Shown: positions 1 through 11,160 of the stretch, piece by piece
How positions within the stretch are numbered: the stretch's first letter is position 1
Layout: each line of letters opens with the position of its first letter
Assembly: GCA_035772735.1 (NCBI GenBank)
Contig: JASDFA010000006.1
Span: forward strand, 31,909,501-31,973,500
DNA: 64,000 bases
Direction: 5' to 3'
Source: Datura wrightii
Taxonomy: Eukaryota; Streptophyta; Magnoliopsida; Solanales; Solanaceae
Translations under genes and position numbers: made by a program
Notes under the pieces: model-generated
Databases searched by the model: none
What the model was told of the DNA's origin: nothing
Seen by the model: the letters and a program-made list of their open reading frames with translations, nothing else

Positions 1-612
1 ATCGAAAACTCATAATTTCTTGAAAGTCCAGAAGGGATAAATGCTTACTTGAAGCCTGTGATCATATAGAAATTAGTTTGGAGCAATTCCAACAACTTTA
101 GCTCAGCGAGGTTACGATTCGCCGGGCTAATTTCGTCAAAATAACTTCGTAGCAATGCTCCTCTAGCCTTAAACTTCAATACCCAAAGTTAATTTTAATT
201 CGGGCTGTGTTTTGCAGTGTAAACGGATGAAAATTGTTTGGTTTCCTCGTACACTCTCAAGTCTGGCTGTATATAATATGTAGAATAAAATGAAATGAAA
301 ACAAAGGATGGAACATATATATACTTGAGGCGATGGACAGGGGTCCATGGCACGGACCCTGTCGTGCCAATTTTGGGTCGTGCCACAGAGCCCAACGTAG
401 TAAGGAGGGTCCGTACCACGTTACCCCTCTGGGCAGCTGGTTCGGCATTCTCCTGCGCGGTCCCAACTCCGTGCTCGTCCGACCTTTCCCTCGGGCCCTT
501 TCTCGTGTGTATTGTATTTTAAATCTCTCAACCAACATATGAGTAGGTCGTCTAAACATTAAAACTTACCGAGTGTAACGCTGGAAATTATGCCTATATG
601 TCACTGGGCTTG
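1..612. other. Unclassified segment, probable old LTR debris
   Basis: I recognise no gene here. Positions 330-500 are a GC-richer patch in otherwise AT-rich DNA. It contains repeated, partly palindromic words of the type GGCACGG and CGTGCC, like those in the U3 parts of LTRs elsewhere in the window. The open frames across the patch on both strands look like by-products of its composition. I infer a fragment of a further LTR or other transposon, cut by the insertion of E1 at 613. Confidence 0.3.
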
Positions 613-2183
613 TGTAGTACCCCGGGAAGACCTAAGAATAAACTCGGGATTTGAATTTGAAAAGTGCATAAAAAAGGCAAAGCATCACAGGACGGGTGAC
701 CCAATGACTCGTGGTAGGATACCACAAGTCGTTGGAAGCTGTCGTGGTTTGGGAAATTCAGGGAAGCAGTGGAGACAACGGACGGTGTAATGACTACTTG
801 TTAGAAACAACGAGTCATTTTTACCAGTCGTTGGAAGGACTGGACTTAGGCTGAGGGAGAAACAACGGGGCATCCCACGATTCGTGGTGAGGAGGAAGGA
901 CCCGTTGTTTCAAGTCGTTGCTTGTGGGTTAAGGATTCCAGTGCGGACAACGGATTGAGACCACGACTCGTTTGTAGCCACCACAAGTCGTGGTGAGGCT
1001 CGTGGTAAGGGAAGTCAGATTTTAAGGGCATTTTTTAATTTTCCACTTTTTAAGACCCTAAACTACGTTGTTTTGGATGTTTTTCTAAGTGTGATAAGAT
1101 GAGTTAAGTACTTTATGCATGCCCATTCTCATGCAAGAACTTTAGAGAGATTTTTGGGAGATTCAAGCCCTTCTTCTCCAAGTTTCCATCAATTTCTTTG
1201 TGGGTGTTCAAGGAAGTTCGAATCAATCCAATTCCATGTATGTAGGGTTTAGAATGGATGTCTTCTTCCGCATCCATGCATAAATTTCTATGTAATTCAT
1301 GAATTCTCCTATTCAAATTTTACGGGATTTTATCCAAATGCATGAAAATGTGATTTCTCTCTATGGGTATGATCTAATCGAGTTTTGATTATTGAATTAT
1401 GCATGATGGGCGGGTTTTATATTGTATTCTTCAAAAATCATGTTTTGATCTTTTAAATCTAAATTTTTCATTCAATGAAAGTTCATGAAAGTTATGATTT
1501 ATGATGAATACTCTATATTTTGGGTTTATTGATGATGGAAAAGCATGATTCCAAATTCCCATGTTTATGAGCATGTTTTTGAAAGAAATAAGTATGGTAA
1601 AACTATTGGGCAATGCCCGCATGATGAAGAATGATTTACGATTTATGAAATCAATGACATGATTTACCGATTTATGTTGTTGGACGATGAAAAGGACCTT
1701 TGATTCTTGGCTAAGCATGTTTGAAGGGGATCAATAATGATAAATATTATATTTTAGCCAATGAACCTGAATGCATGATGTTATTGATTTTACTTATGAA
1801 CATATATGCATGTTTTTGGGAGCTGTGTCTAGTACCGAGTAGCCCGGCGTTCAAAGGACTACGCCGGTGTCTCATAACCACGTGCCACCGTGGGTTCGAA
1901 TGTCATATATTGTATTGATGCTGATCCCCTCAAATGTAATATCACACCTAATTCACGACCCTCGCCTGGCAAGACTCTACCCAATTTAGTGAGATAGTTG
2001 GGGCATCATGAAAAGGCTCTATCATGATGGTATCGGTTAAGACGAGTCCTCCCATTGTTCTGCATGTCTTATGCATGGTTATGTTTATGTTATTGGCTCA
2101 AGTTATGTTTTGATAAAGTTTACTTACGATTATGATAATGAATGATTTATGAAGGATTTGAAAACCTTGAGCCTTGAGGGATC
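613..2183 (+). repeat. E1 5' LTR, 3' part deleted
   Basis: It aligns with 6192-7870 and keeps a constant offset of 5700 bases over long stretches. It lacks about 190 bases present near 6530-6720 of the right copy, partly replaced by its own sequence. Homology stops at about 2183, just after the words CCTTGAGCCTT, where the sequence jumps straight into the gag zinc-knuckle region. The final roughly 550 bases of the LTR (end of R and U5) are gone. It carries a CACGTG G-box at 1879-1884 and a short hairpin (CCGGCGT paired with ACGCCGG) at about 1842-1866. Confidence 0.88.
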
Positions 2184-2760
2184 AGAGGAGCACCTAGTTA
2201 GAGTATACCACTCCAGCCTGTGAGAAGTGCGAAAAGAGTCACATTGGGGAGTGCCTGCTCGGCTCAGATGTCTTCTATGGGAGTGGTAGATCTAGGCACA
2301 TGCGCCGAGCGTGCCCATATGCTAGACAGGGTGATGATAGGGGTTGTGCACAGACCATCAGGATAGCAGCATCTCAAGCTCATTCTGCTCCACAGGGAGC
2401 ATCGACTAGTAGGGGTGGCGGACAATGCCAAAACGCATTCTATACTCTTGCCTCGCGCCAGGTGCTGGAGGCTACGCCAGAAGTGGTCACTAGTATTTTA
2501 TGTGTCTCTCATATTGATGTTTATGCCTTGCTAGATCTGGGAGCTACATTGTCATTCGTGACTCCTTATATTTCTAATAGCCTTGGAGTTAGTCCCAAGA
2601 CCTTGTCAGAATCATTTTCAGTTTCGACCCCTGTTGGTGATTTGATCGTAGCTAGACGAATATATAGAGGGTGCCCGATCATTGTGTTGCACAAGGTTAC
2701 CTCCACAGACCTTGTATAGTTAGCCATAACTAACTTTGATATTATTCTTGGTATAGATTG
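2184..2760 (+). pseudogene. E1 gag C-terminus and aspartic protease remnant
   Basis: This is the start of what survives of the E1 polyprotein. A first zinc knuckle of the form CEKC..H..GEC lies at about 2216-2260. A second knuckle follows with its first two cysteines replaced by other residues. The protease core is at about 2520-2600, with LLDLGATLSF where retroviral-type aspartic proteases have D-S/T-G. A stop at about 2718 breaks the frame before the conserved FDIILGIDWL segment. The capsid part of gag is missing through the deletion that also removed the LTR end. No functional product is expected. Confidence 0.8.
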
Positions 2761-4440
2761 GTTGTTTTCATGTTATGCTTCAATTAATTGTAGGACTCGT
2801 ACAGTGGAATTTTGTTTTCCGGGTGAATCAGTTTTGGAGTGGAAGGGTAGTTCGGTGGTACCAGCAGGTCGGTTTATTTCCTTTCTTAAGGCCAGGAAGA
2901 TGATCTCTAAAGGCTACATGTACCACCTAGTTAGGGTAAAGGATGTGGAGTCTGAGACCCTGACTATTCAATCAGTTCCGGTGGTGTGCGAATATCCGGA
3001 GGTGTTTCCCGATGATTTTCCAGGTGTTCCTCCGGAAAGAGAAATTGATATCGGTATTCATATATTACCAGATACACAACCTATCTCTATTCCTCCTTAT
3101 AGGATGGCTCCATCCGAGCTAAAAGAATTAAAGGAACAGTTGAAGGACTTGTTGGATAAGGGTTTTATTAGACCGAGCAAGTCCCAATGGGGCAGTTGAA
3201 GGACTTATTGGATAAGGGTTTCATTAGACCAAGCAAGTCCCCATGGGGTGCACCGGTTCTCTTTGTTTGAGAGAAGGATGGGTCCCTTCGAATATGTGTT
3301 GATCATCGATAGCTTAATAAGGTCACCATCAAGAACAAGTACCCCTTTCCCAGGATTGATGATATATTTGACTAGATTCAGGTGCCAGGTGTTTCTCAAA
3401 GATAGATCTCAGGTCTGGATATCACCAACTCAGAGTTCGGGAGTGTGATATTCCAAAAACAGACTTCAGAACCCGGTATGGCCAATATAAATTTGTAGTT
3501 ATGTATTTTGGACTAACTAATGCTCCTGTAGCTTTTATGGACCTAATGAACAGGGTTTTTAACCAATATTTGGATATGTTCATGATCGTGTTCATCGACA
3601 ATATTCTTATATACTCCCGGAGCGAGGAGTAGCATGCGACTCATTTGAAAATTGTACTGCAAATCCTCAAGGATCATCAGTTGTATGCAAAGTTTAGTAA
3701 GTGTGAGTTTTGGCTAGACTCAGTGGCATTTCTGGGTCATGTGGTATCAAGCGAAGGCATAAGGGTAGATACTCAGAAGATCGAGGCGATGAAGAATTGG
3801 CCCAGACCGGTGAATCCTTCTGAAATTCAGAGTTTCTTGGGCTTAGCATGCTACTATCATAGATTTGTTGAGGGCTTTTCATCAATTGCAGCCCCACTGA
3901 CCAGGTTGACTCAAAAAAAGGTGAAGTTCCAATGGTCGGATACTTATGAGAAAAGCTTCCAAGAGTTGAAAACCCGGCTCACTTCAGCACTAGTGTTGAT
4001 CTTACTCGAGGGAACTGATGGCTTTGTTGTATATTGCAATGCTTTGAGAATTGGACTGGGATGTGTGTTGATGCAGCATGGGAAGGTAATGGCATATGAC
4101 TCGAGACAGTTGAAAGTTCATGAAAAGAATTACCCAACCCATGATCTCGAGTTGGCCACGGTGGTGTTTGTATTGAAGATATGGTGGCATTACTTGTATG
4201 GGGTCCACGGGGATGTGTTCACAGATCACAAGAGATTGCAATATGTGTTCACACAGAAAGACCTAAATCTTTGACAAAGGAGGTGGTTGGAATTGCTAAA
4301 GGACTACGACATAAGTGTCCTCTACCACCCAGGCAAGGCTAATGTGGTTGAGGATGCACTTAGTAGGCTCTCTATAGAGAGTGTGTCCCATGTGGATGAG
4401 GAAAAGAAGGAATTGGTAAGAGATGTCCATTAACTCGCAA
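2761..4440 (+). pseudogene. E1 reverse transcriptase and RNase H, inactive
   Basis: RT copies element RNA into DNA and RNase H removes the RNA strand. The N-terminal linker (VFPDDFPGVPPER, then PPYRMAPSELKELKEQLK) is readable at about 2990-3160. It is followed by a 56-bp frame-breaking duplication and several stops. The palm motif at 3591-3602 reads F-I-D-N, where two adjacent aspartates are required. The thumb region (SFLGLACYYHRFVEGFSS) and RNase H (GLGCVLMQ, then RQLKVHEKNYPTHDLE) are well preserved at 3645-4274. The first RNase H aspartate is Asn (codon 4038-4040). Both enzymes therefore lack a key metal ligand in addition to the stops. Confidence 0.88.
3137..3248 (+). repeat. 56-bp tandem duplication in E1 RT
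   Basis: The segment 3137-3192, encoding the QLKDLLDKGFIRPSKS part of RT, is followed at once by a second copy at 3193-3248. The copies differ at about four or five positions. A 56-base period is not a multiple of three, so the duplication shifts the frame. The differences mean it is either old or was made from two non-identical templates. Confidence 0.85.
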
Positions 4441-5946
4441 GACTGAAGGTTAGATTGATCGACTCGACCAATGGCGGCATTGTTGTGCATAACGGGTCAA
4501 AACCATCCTTGGTGGTTGATGTTAAATCCAGGCAGGGTGAGGATCCAATTTTGAGGAAGCTGAAGGAGGTGGTAAAGAGTCAGAAGGTGGAGGTTTTCTC
4601 CAAAGGAGGAGATGGTGTGCTACGATACCAGGGTCATCTATGCGTCCCAGATGTTGATGATTTGAGAGTTCGGATATTGCATGAGGCATATGGTACCAGA
4701 TATTCCATTCACCCAGGATCCACAAAGATGTATCGGGACTTGTGGGAAATTTATTGGTGGGATGGTATGAAGAAGGATATTGTATAGTTTGTAGCCAAGT
4801 GTCCAAATTATTAGCAGGTGAAGGTCGGACATAAAAGGCCGGGAGGTGTGCTTTAGGATATCAGCATCCCCACTTGGAAGTGGGAAGAAATTAACATGGA
4901 TTTCATTACAGGTCTAACCCGTACTCGCCAGCAATATGACTCTATTTGGGTAGTGGTTGACAGGTTAACCAAGGCTGTACATTTTCTACCGGCCAAGACC
5001 ACGGATTAAGCGGATGATTATGCTAAGTTGTATATTTGGGAGATGAATCGACTTCATGGAGTGCCCTTGTCTATTATTTCGGACTGAGGTACTCAATTTA
5101 CTTCTCAATTCTGGCGTTCTTTTCAAAAGGGACTTGGGATGCAAGTTAAGCTTAGCACAGCCTTCCATCCGCAAATAGACGGCCAAGAAGAACGAACCAT
5201 TCAGACCCTCGAGGATATATTGAGGGCATGTGCTATGGATTTCAAAGGTAGTTGGAATGATCATTTGCCCTTGATTGAGTTTTCCTATAATAACAGTTAT
5301 CTCTCTAGTATCCAGATGGCACCTTTCGAGACTCTTTAAGGGAGAAAGTTTAGATCGCCCATTGGTTGGTTTGAGGTTGGTGAGGCAGCCATGATAGGAC
5401 CTGATTCGGTTCATGAGGCCATGGTAAATGTCTAGTTGATAAGGGACCAGTTGAAGACCACTCAGAGTCGTCAGAAATCATATGCTGATGTGAGGAGAAG
5501 GGATTTAGAGTTTGATGTGAATGACTGGGTCTTTCTAAATGTATCTCCCATGAAGGGAGTCATACGGTTCGAAAAGAAAGGGAAACTCAGTCCCCGATAT
5601 GTTGGTCCCTACCGGGTTGTGAGAAGAGTTGGTAAAGTAGCTTATGAGTTGGAATTGCCATCAGAGTTGTCCTCAGTTTATCCTGTCTTTCATGTGTCAC
5701 TTTTGAAGAAGTGTTTGGGTGATCCGGCCTTGGTAGTTCCGATAGACAAAATTGGGGTGAAAGACAGCCTCAGAACTTCCCGTTGAAATCTTGGATCTTC
5801 AGGTTCGGAAGTTGAGGAACAAAGAAGTAGCTTCGGTTAAGGTCTTATGGAGATATCAGCATGTTGAGGGAGCTACGTGGGAAGCTAAAGTAGATATGAT
5901 GGCCAAATATCCACATTTATTCTCTACCGGCTCAGTTCCTACTTGA
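4441..5946 (+). pseudogene. E1 integrase and chromodomain remnant
   Basis: Integrase inserts the DNA copy into the host genome. The zinc-binding N-terminus (about 4670-4815) has lost two ligands: the first His of the HHCC set is Tyr (EAYGTRYSIHPG) and the last Cys is Tyr (CPNY). The catalytic core keeps recognisable D..D..E surroundings (INMDFITGL near 4893, IISD followed by a stop near 5080, EERTIQTLED near 5190). In-frame stops lie near 4786, 4813, 4855, 5008, 5086, 5338 and 5434. The C-terminal part (5436-5786) reads well to LLKKCLGDPALVVP, then shifts frame into the chromodomain-like segment LRNKEVASVKVLWRYQ, which is typical of Tekay/Del elements. The stop is at 5944-5946. Confidence 0.87.
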
Positions 5947-6174
5947 GGTAACAATTTTTCCCTATGACTCTATCTGGTTTTCATGTTTAGTTCATGTGTA
6001 CAAGTTTCTTTTACGTGTATGAATGTGTATGTGAAGTATGAGATCAGTTCAGCTATGTGGTTTTATTCAGAGGTAGTCATTCTGTGAAAATTTCGGTTAA
6101 AATGATTAGTATATGGCTGTGATAAATTGTATGTTTCTGTTTGTTGCTTATTTCCTACATTCGAGGAAGAATGT

Positions 6175-6191
6175 TTCCATGGGGGAGATTT
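6175..6191 (+). other. E1 polypurine tract
   Basis: The purine run ATGGGGGAGATT sits immediately before the TG that opens the 3' LTR. This is the usual plus-strand primer position of LTR retrotransposons. Confidence 0.85.
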
Positions 6192-8418
6192 TGTAATACC
6201 ACGGGAAGACCTAAGAATAGACTTGGGATTTGAATTTGAAAAGTGCAGAAAACTAGCAAAAAAAACATCACAGGACGGGTGACCCAACGACTCGTCAGAA
6301 GAAGTCGTGGTTTGGGAAGTTCAGGGAAGTAGTGGAGACAACGGACGGTGTAACGACTCATTGTCAGGAACAACGAGTCATTGTTATCACTCATCAGAAG
6401 GACTAGACTTAGGCTGAGGAAGCAACAACGGGGCATCCCACGATTTGTGGTGAGGAGGAACGAGCCGTTGTTTCAAGTTGTTGCTTATAGGTTGAGGATT
6501 CCAGTGCGGACAACGGATTGAGGCTCGTGGTAAGGGAAGTCAGATTTGGTAAAGGTGTTGACGATGATCGATCAAACGACTCGTTCTGCGAGGCGTGGGA
6601 AGGATCTGAGATATGTCATAATGCAGTGGACCCAACGACTTGATACCACAAGCCGTGGTATGTTGCGATGACACGTTGGGTCGATCGTTGGTCCGTCCGG
6701 AACAATTTTCAGGGATATAATTTTAAGGGCATTTTTTACTTTTCCATGCTTTAAGACCCTAAACTACGTCATTTTGGATATTTTCTGAGTGTGATAAGAT
6801 GAGCTAAGTACTTTATGCATGCCCATTCTCATACAAGAACTTTAGAGAGATTTTTGGGAGATTCAAGGCCTTCTTCTCCATGTTTCCATCAATTTCTTTG
6901 TGGGTGTTCAAGGAAGTTTTAATCAATCCAATTCCATGTATGTAGGGTTTAGAATGGATGTCTTCTTCCGCATCAATGCACAAATTTCTACGTAATTCAT
7001 GAATTCTCCTATTCAAATTTTATGGGATTTTATCCAAATGCATGAAAATGTGATTTCTCTCTATGGGTATGATCTAATCGAGTTTTGATTATTGAATTAT
7101 ACATGATGGGCAGGTTTTATATTGTATTCTTCAAAAATCATGTTTTGATCTTTTAAATCTAAACTTTCCATTTAATGAAAGTTCATGAAAGTTATGATTT
7201 ATGATGAATACTCTATATTTTGAGTTTATTGATGATGGAAAAGCATGATTCCAAATTCCCATGCTTATGAGCATGTTTTTGAAAGAAATGAGTATGGTAA
7301 AACTATTGGGCGATGCCCGCATGATGAAGAATGATTCACGATTTATGAAATCAATGACATGATTTACCGATTTATATTGTTGGACGATGAAAACGGCCTT
7401 TGATTCTTGGATAAGCATGTTTAAAGGGGATCAATAATGATAAATATTATATTTTAGCCAATGAATCTGAATGCATGATGTTATTGATTTTACTTATGAA
7501 CCTGTATGCATGTTTTTGGGAGTTGTGTCTAGCACCGAGTAGCCCGGCGTTCAAAGGACTGCGCCGGTGTCTCATAACCACGTGCCACCGTGGGTTCGAA
7601 TGTCATATATTGTATTGATACTGATCCCCTCAAATGTAATATCACACCTAATTCATGACCCTCGCCTTGCAAGCCAAGGTCGGCTTTGCCCAATTTAGTG
7701 AGATAGTTAGGGCATCATGAAAAGGCTCTATCATGATGGTGTCGGTTAAGACGAGTTCTCCCATTGTTCTGCATGGTTATGTTTATGTTATTGGCTCAAG
7801 TTATGTTTTGATAAAGTTTACTTACGATTACGATAATGAATGATTTATGAAGGATTTGAAAGCCTTGAGCCTTATGTTCTCTTATGAAAGCTATTATACA
7901 AGCATGATGTACTTCTCTTATATTTATTTATGAGTTTAATTTACTTTTACAATTTCCATTTTACTAACCTTGCATACTTGGTACATTCCACGTATTGACC
8001 GCATACTTTCTATGTTGTATCATTTCATGATACAGGGTCCGAATCTCAAGCTCATCCTCACCCTTAGTCCATCTCAGCTTACGCTTTCAGCTATTTGGTG
8101 AGTCCTCATGTTTTGAGGGTCGTTTTACAGATTTTCTTGTTATTTAGGTTTCGGTATTTCTCGGGTTAGTTGGGGATGTTGTCCCATCAACCCATCTTAT
8201 GTATTAGAGGCTCTCATATAAGTATGTAGTACTCAGCCTATGTGTATGTTCAGTATTTTCTGATGTATGTTATAGTTACGCTTCTTCTATGTCTATATGA
8301 TTATCATTCCGCTTATTTTAATGAGATTAGTTGTATGCATGTGCCATGGGTCCACTTGGGGTCTCTCGTGGTCCCTTTTCCTGTGTCTACAATCCGGGTG
8401 TACATTCGGGTTGTGACA
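6192..8418 (+). repeat. E1 3' LTR (2227 bp)
   Basis: It runs from TGTAATACC to GTGACA, with TG...CA ends. The first 600 bases are rich in the words CGACTCGT and ACGAGTC (for example 6288-6295). The middle holds the CACGTG box at 7579-7584 and a GC-rich hairpin at about 7542-7566. The end is GTGACA, like the LTR ends that precede primer-binding sites at 11957 and 28898. It is complete, unlike its partner. Open frames inside it, including those at 7131-7418 (-) and 8242-8478 (+), have no domain support. Confidence 0.9.
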
Positions 8419-9051
8419 GCCTGGCCCTCCGGCGCTGTTCCTGATTCTCCCTTTCCACCTCCTGCTAATGCTTCCTAATCCCTTCAATATTCTAAGCAAA
8501 ATCCTGAATTCGGGCAATGTCCATATCCTCCCGTAAGGTAGCTGTAACACTGGTTTTGACATACTCTAGAAGTAGCCCCGTGATAAATTGATATACCCTG
8601 GCCGGTATGGTATCCACAAATGTTGGTGCATACCTGGACAAGGAGTCAAACCTCATTGAATACTCTCGAACACTAATCGAACCCTGTTCTAGGTGCAGAA
8701 ACTGATCCACCCGGGCTTGTTGAATTTATCGTGGCAGGTAGTGATCTATGAAGGCCTTTGAAAAATTGAACCAAGCTGGAGGGGGTACTCTCTACCTCGG
8801 GACCTTTCCTAACTCTCGTATCACTACACTGCTAGGGTCCCATAACTGAAATACAATTAATTCGACCGACTCTGCGAGCATAGCATGCATCACCCGAAAG
8901 ATCCACTGTAACTTATCCAGAAAGTCTAGAGGGTCCTCTGCAAGTCTTTCCCTGTGAAATATGGGGGACTCAGGGCAAGGAACTCTTGAACCCTTGAACT
9001 TTCAGGTCCACCAGTAGATTCAACAACAACTGGTACCACTGGCTGGTGCTT
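8419..9051 (-). pseudogene. Antisense gypsy gag relic
   Basis: The minus strand encodes part of a retrotransposon gag capsid domain. The clearest stretch is 8492-8710, with FLHLEQGSISVREYSMRF and FITGLLLEYVKTSVTATL, typical of the plant Retrotrans_gag family. Upstream pieces can be followed with frameshifts to about 9000. It is cut at 8418/8419 by E1 and at 9051/9052 by E2, so it is the oldest layer here. It belongs to a gag type different from those of E2, E5 and E7. No product is expected. Confidence 0.7.
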
Positions 9052-9480
9052 TGTAACACCCCAAAAGTCTCTAAGACTAGATCCAAAATTAGTGAGTTGA
9101 GATATTTTAATGCACCGGACTTTTGGGCTAAGTTTGGAACTGTTCTAGGTGTATGGATAGGTCCGAGCCTAATGAATTCTATGTATACTAGGTTTTAATA
9201 TCAATCCTCAAGTGTTAGAAGTGTAATGGATACAAATTAAGGTCATACGGAACTTCTAGCACAAAGTTGAGTTGAGAGCCTTCTTAGCGATTGTGTTTTC
9301 TTACAAGTTCTAGAAAGGGTCAACTTCTAATGACTATAGATCCCATTTTACAAAGCATTTTTGGGTTATTAAATATATAAAATTGAAGCTCTTTGAGTCT
9401 TCTTCCCAACGCATCTGACCTTGCATCAAACGGAGTTCGAGCTAAAAGGTTATGAGCAATTTAGTGAAACTACACCGGCA

Positions 9481-9605
9481 TCACAGAATGATTCGTTAGG
9501 TGACTTGTTAAGTCACAGAATGATTCGTTAGGTGACTTGTTAAGTCACCTAACGACTTGTTAAGTGACTTGTAAAGTCACCTAAAGACTCATTAAGTGAA
9601 CTGTT
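9481..9605 (+). repeat. Duplicated hairpin words in E2 LTR
   Basis: A 32-bp unit starting TCACAGAATGATTCGTTAGG occurs at 9481 and again at 9513. It is followed by further variants of GTGACTTGTTAAGTCAC, which is itself an inverted repeat with 7-bp arms. The right LTR keeps only parts of this around 14795-14925. Confidence 0.8.
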
Positions 9606-10853
9606 AAGTGGCCAAAATTGCTGGAAAACATCAATTTCGGAGGCGGCTTCACAACTAGTCAAGTGACCCATTAAGTCACATCACTACTCGTTAAATGGCA
9701 AAATTTCATGGAAATCCCAATAGATTTCATGGATTGGACTCACGACTCGTCCATTACCTCACGAGTCATGATTTCCCTCATGAGGACTGGCAGGTCCTTT
9801 TTCCTGCGAAATTTCAAGGGTGTTTTCATAAAATCCTAAGCTTCTAACTCCTAAGTGATGTCGTTGTGGGTACCAGATGGGATGAAATTAATGGTCCTTC
9901 CTAGCTAATCCTTCATTCCACCCAAAAACCTCCCATAATCTCTTCTTCCTCTTCTCTCTCAAGACTCAAGGATCACCTAGGACTTCTTCAAGGGCTTCAA
10001 GGTTCAGGTTCAAGTGGGGATTCTTCTAATCAGGTATGTGGGACTTCAATAAGGATCTCCTTCCATCTTTGTGTCCAATTTTTGATAATAAAATCAAAAT
10101 TCCTTGATTTTATAGAAAAGCATGTTCTAGGGTTCGATTTATGGATGAATTCTCATAGGCCTTCTATGAATTCTTTGACCCATCATGATTGATAGTCATG
10201 TATGCTTACGAAATTAATTTCAAGATCTCGAATTATGTACTTGATATGGGAATAGCATGATTATAGAATTTTCACCATGAGTTATCCTAGAATTTCAAAT
10301 GGGTTTTTGTTAATTATTCACATGCTCTTACCATGAAATCATTATATATGTGTAAAGCATGAGCCGATCATAAGGGTTTTCTATAAATCTAGAATATATG
10401 ATTTAATAGATGCGCAGAGGTATGACTGCAACTTATAGGATTGGGTGGATTTGAAACATGTATATGCCTTCACTATGATTCGGGTGTATATTAGAGTATG
10501 ACTTGGACCTATGGATCTTACATGAATCTGAGATATATTTCATATGATATGAACTCATACTTTAAATGTTGTGGATGTGTGTAAAGTATGATCTGATGCT
10601 ATAGATGTTTCATGAATGTAGAATGTATGATTTAAACTCTAATTTCGGGACTATGTTGATATAATTGTGATGATAAAGTATGATGATGATCTTTTAGACC
10701 TATGGGCTTCTTGATAGTAGAAAGTAGCCTTGATCAGATTTTAAATTAATTCAGTATGATGTAATTAGTTGAACGCTCATGTCTCTGATTAGCTGAAGTA
10801 AATTAGACTAGACGAATGATGTCAGACTAGTGTCCTCCATGTTCTAATTTATT

Positions 10854-11160
10854 GGGACTCTCCATAGCCGAGAGTGTTTCCCTCAGTCAGTCAGAATGTT
10901 TCCCTCGGTCTAGTCAGGGATTCTCCATAGCAGAGAATGTCTCCCTTAGCTCAGTCAAGGATTCTCATTAGCAGAGAAGGTCTCCCTTATCTCAGTCTGG
11001 GATTCTCATTAGCAGAGAATGTCTCCCTTAGCTCAGTCAGGGATTCTCATTAGCAAAGAATCTTTCCCTTAGTTCAGTCAGGGAGTCTCAATAGTAGAGA
11101 AAGTCTCCCTTAGTCAGTGAGGGACACTCCATAGTAGAGAATGTCTCCCTTAGCTCAGTC
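10854..11160 (+). repeat. 41-bp minisatellite inside E2 5' LTR
   Basis: About seven imperfect units of the pattern GATTCTCATTAGCAGAGAAT, then GTCTCCCTTAGCTCAGTCAGG, run head to tail. Each unit contains a small dyad (GATTCTC / GAGAAT). The corresponding array in the right LTR begins at about 15870 and is cut off at 16082, so the truncation point lies inside the repeat. Confidence 0.85.

Larger units (their letters stand above)
613..8418 (+). mobile_element. E1: degenerate Ty3/gypsy (Tekay/Del-like) LTR retrotransposon
   Basis: Direct repeats start with TGTAGTACC at 613 and TGTAATACC at 6192, and the right copy ends in GTGACA at 8418. The domain order between them is zinc knuckle, protease, RT, RNase H, integrase and chromodomain, which is the Ty3/gypsy order. 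The flanks GCTTG (608-612) and GCCTG (8419-8423) may be a 5-bp target-site duplication with one change. The left LTR lacks its 3' part, and the primer-binding site and most of gag are missing. Over 1141-1440 versus 6841-7140 I count 10 differences in 300 aligned bases with no gap, suggesting insertion roughly a million years ago at commonly used plant rates. It is not autonomous. Confidence 0.9.

Noticed and set aside
195..559. Overlapping frames on both strands in 195-559
   Set aside because: No domain or homology recognised; open by composition in a GC-rich patch of probable LTR debris.
1850..1905. tRNA-like B-box (GGTTCGAATG) in the E1 LTR, repeated near 7592
   Set aside because: No A-box at the right distance, no cloverleaf or acceptor stem; it is part of the LTR.
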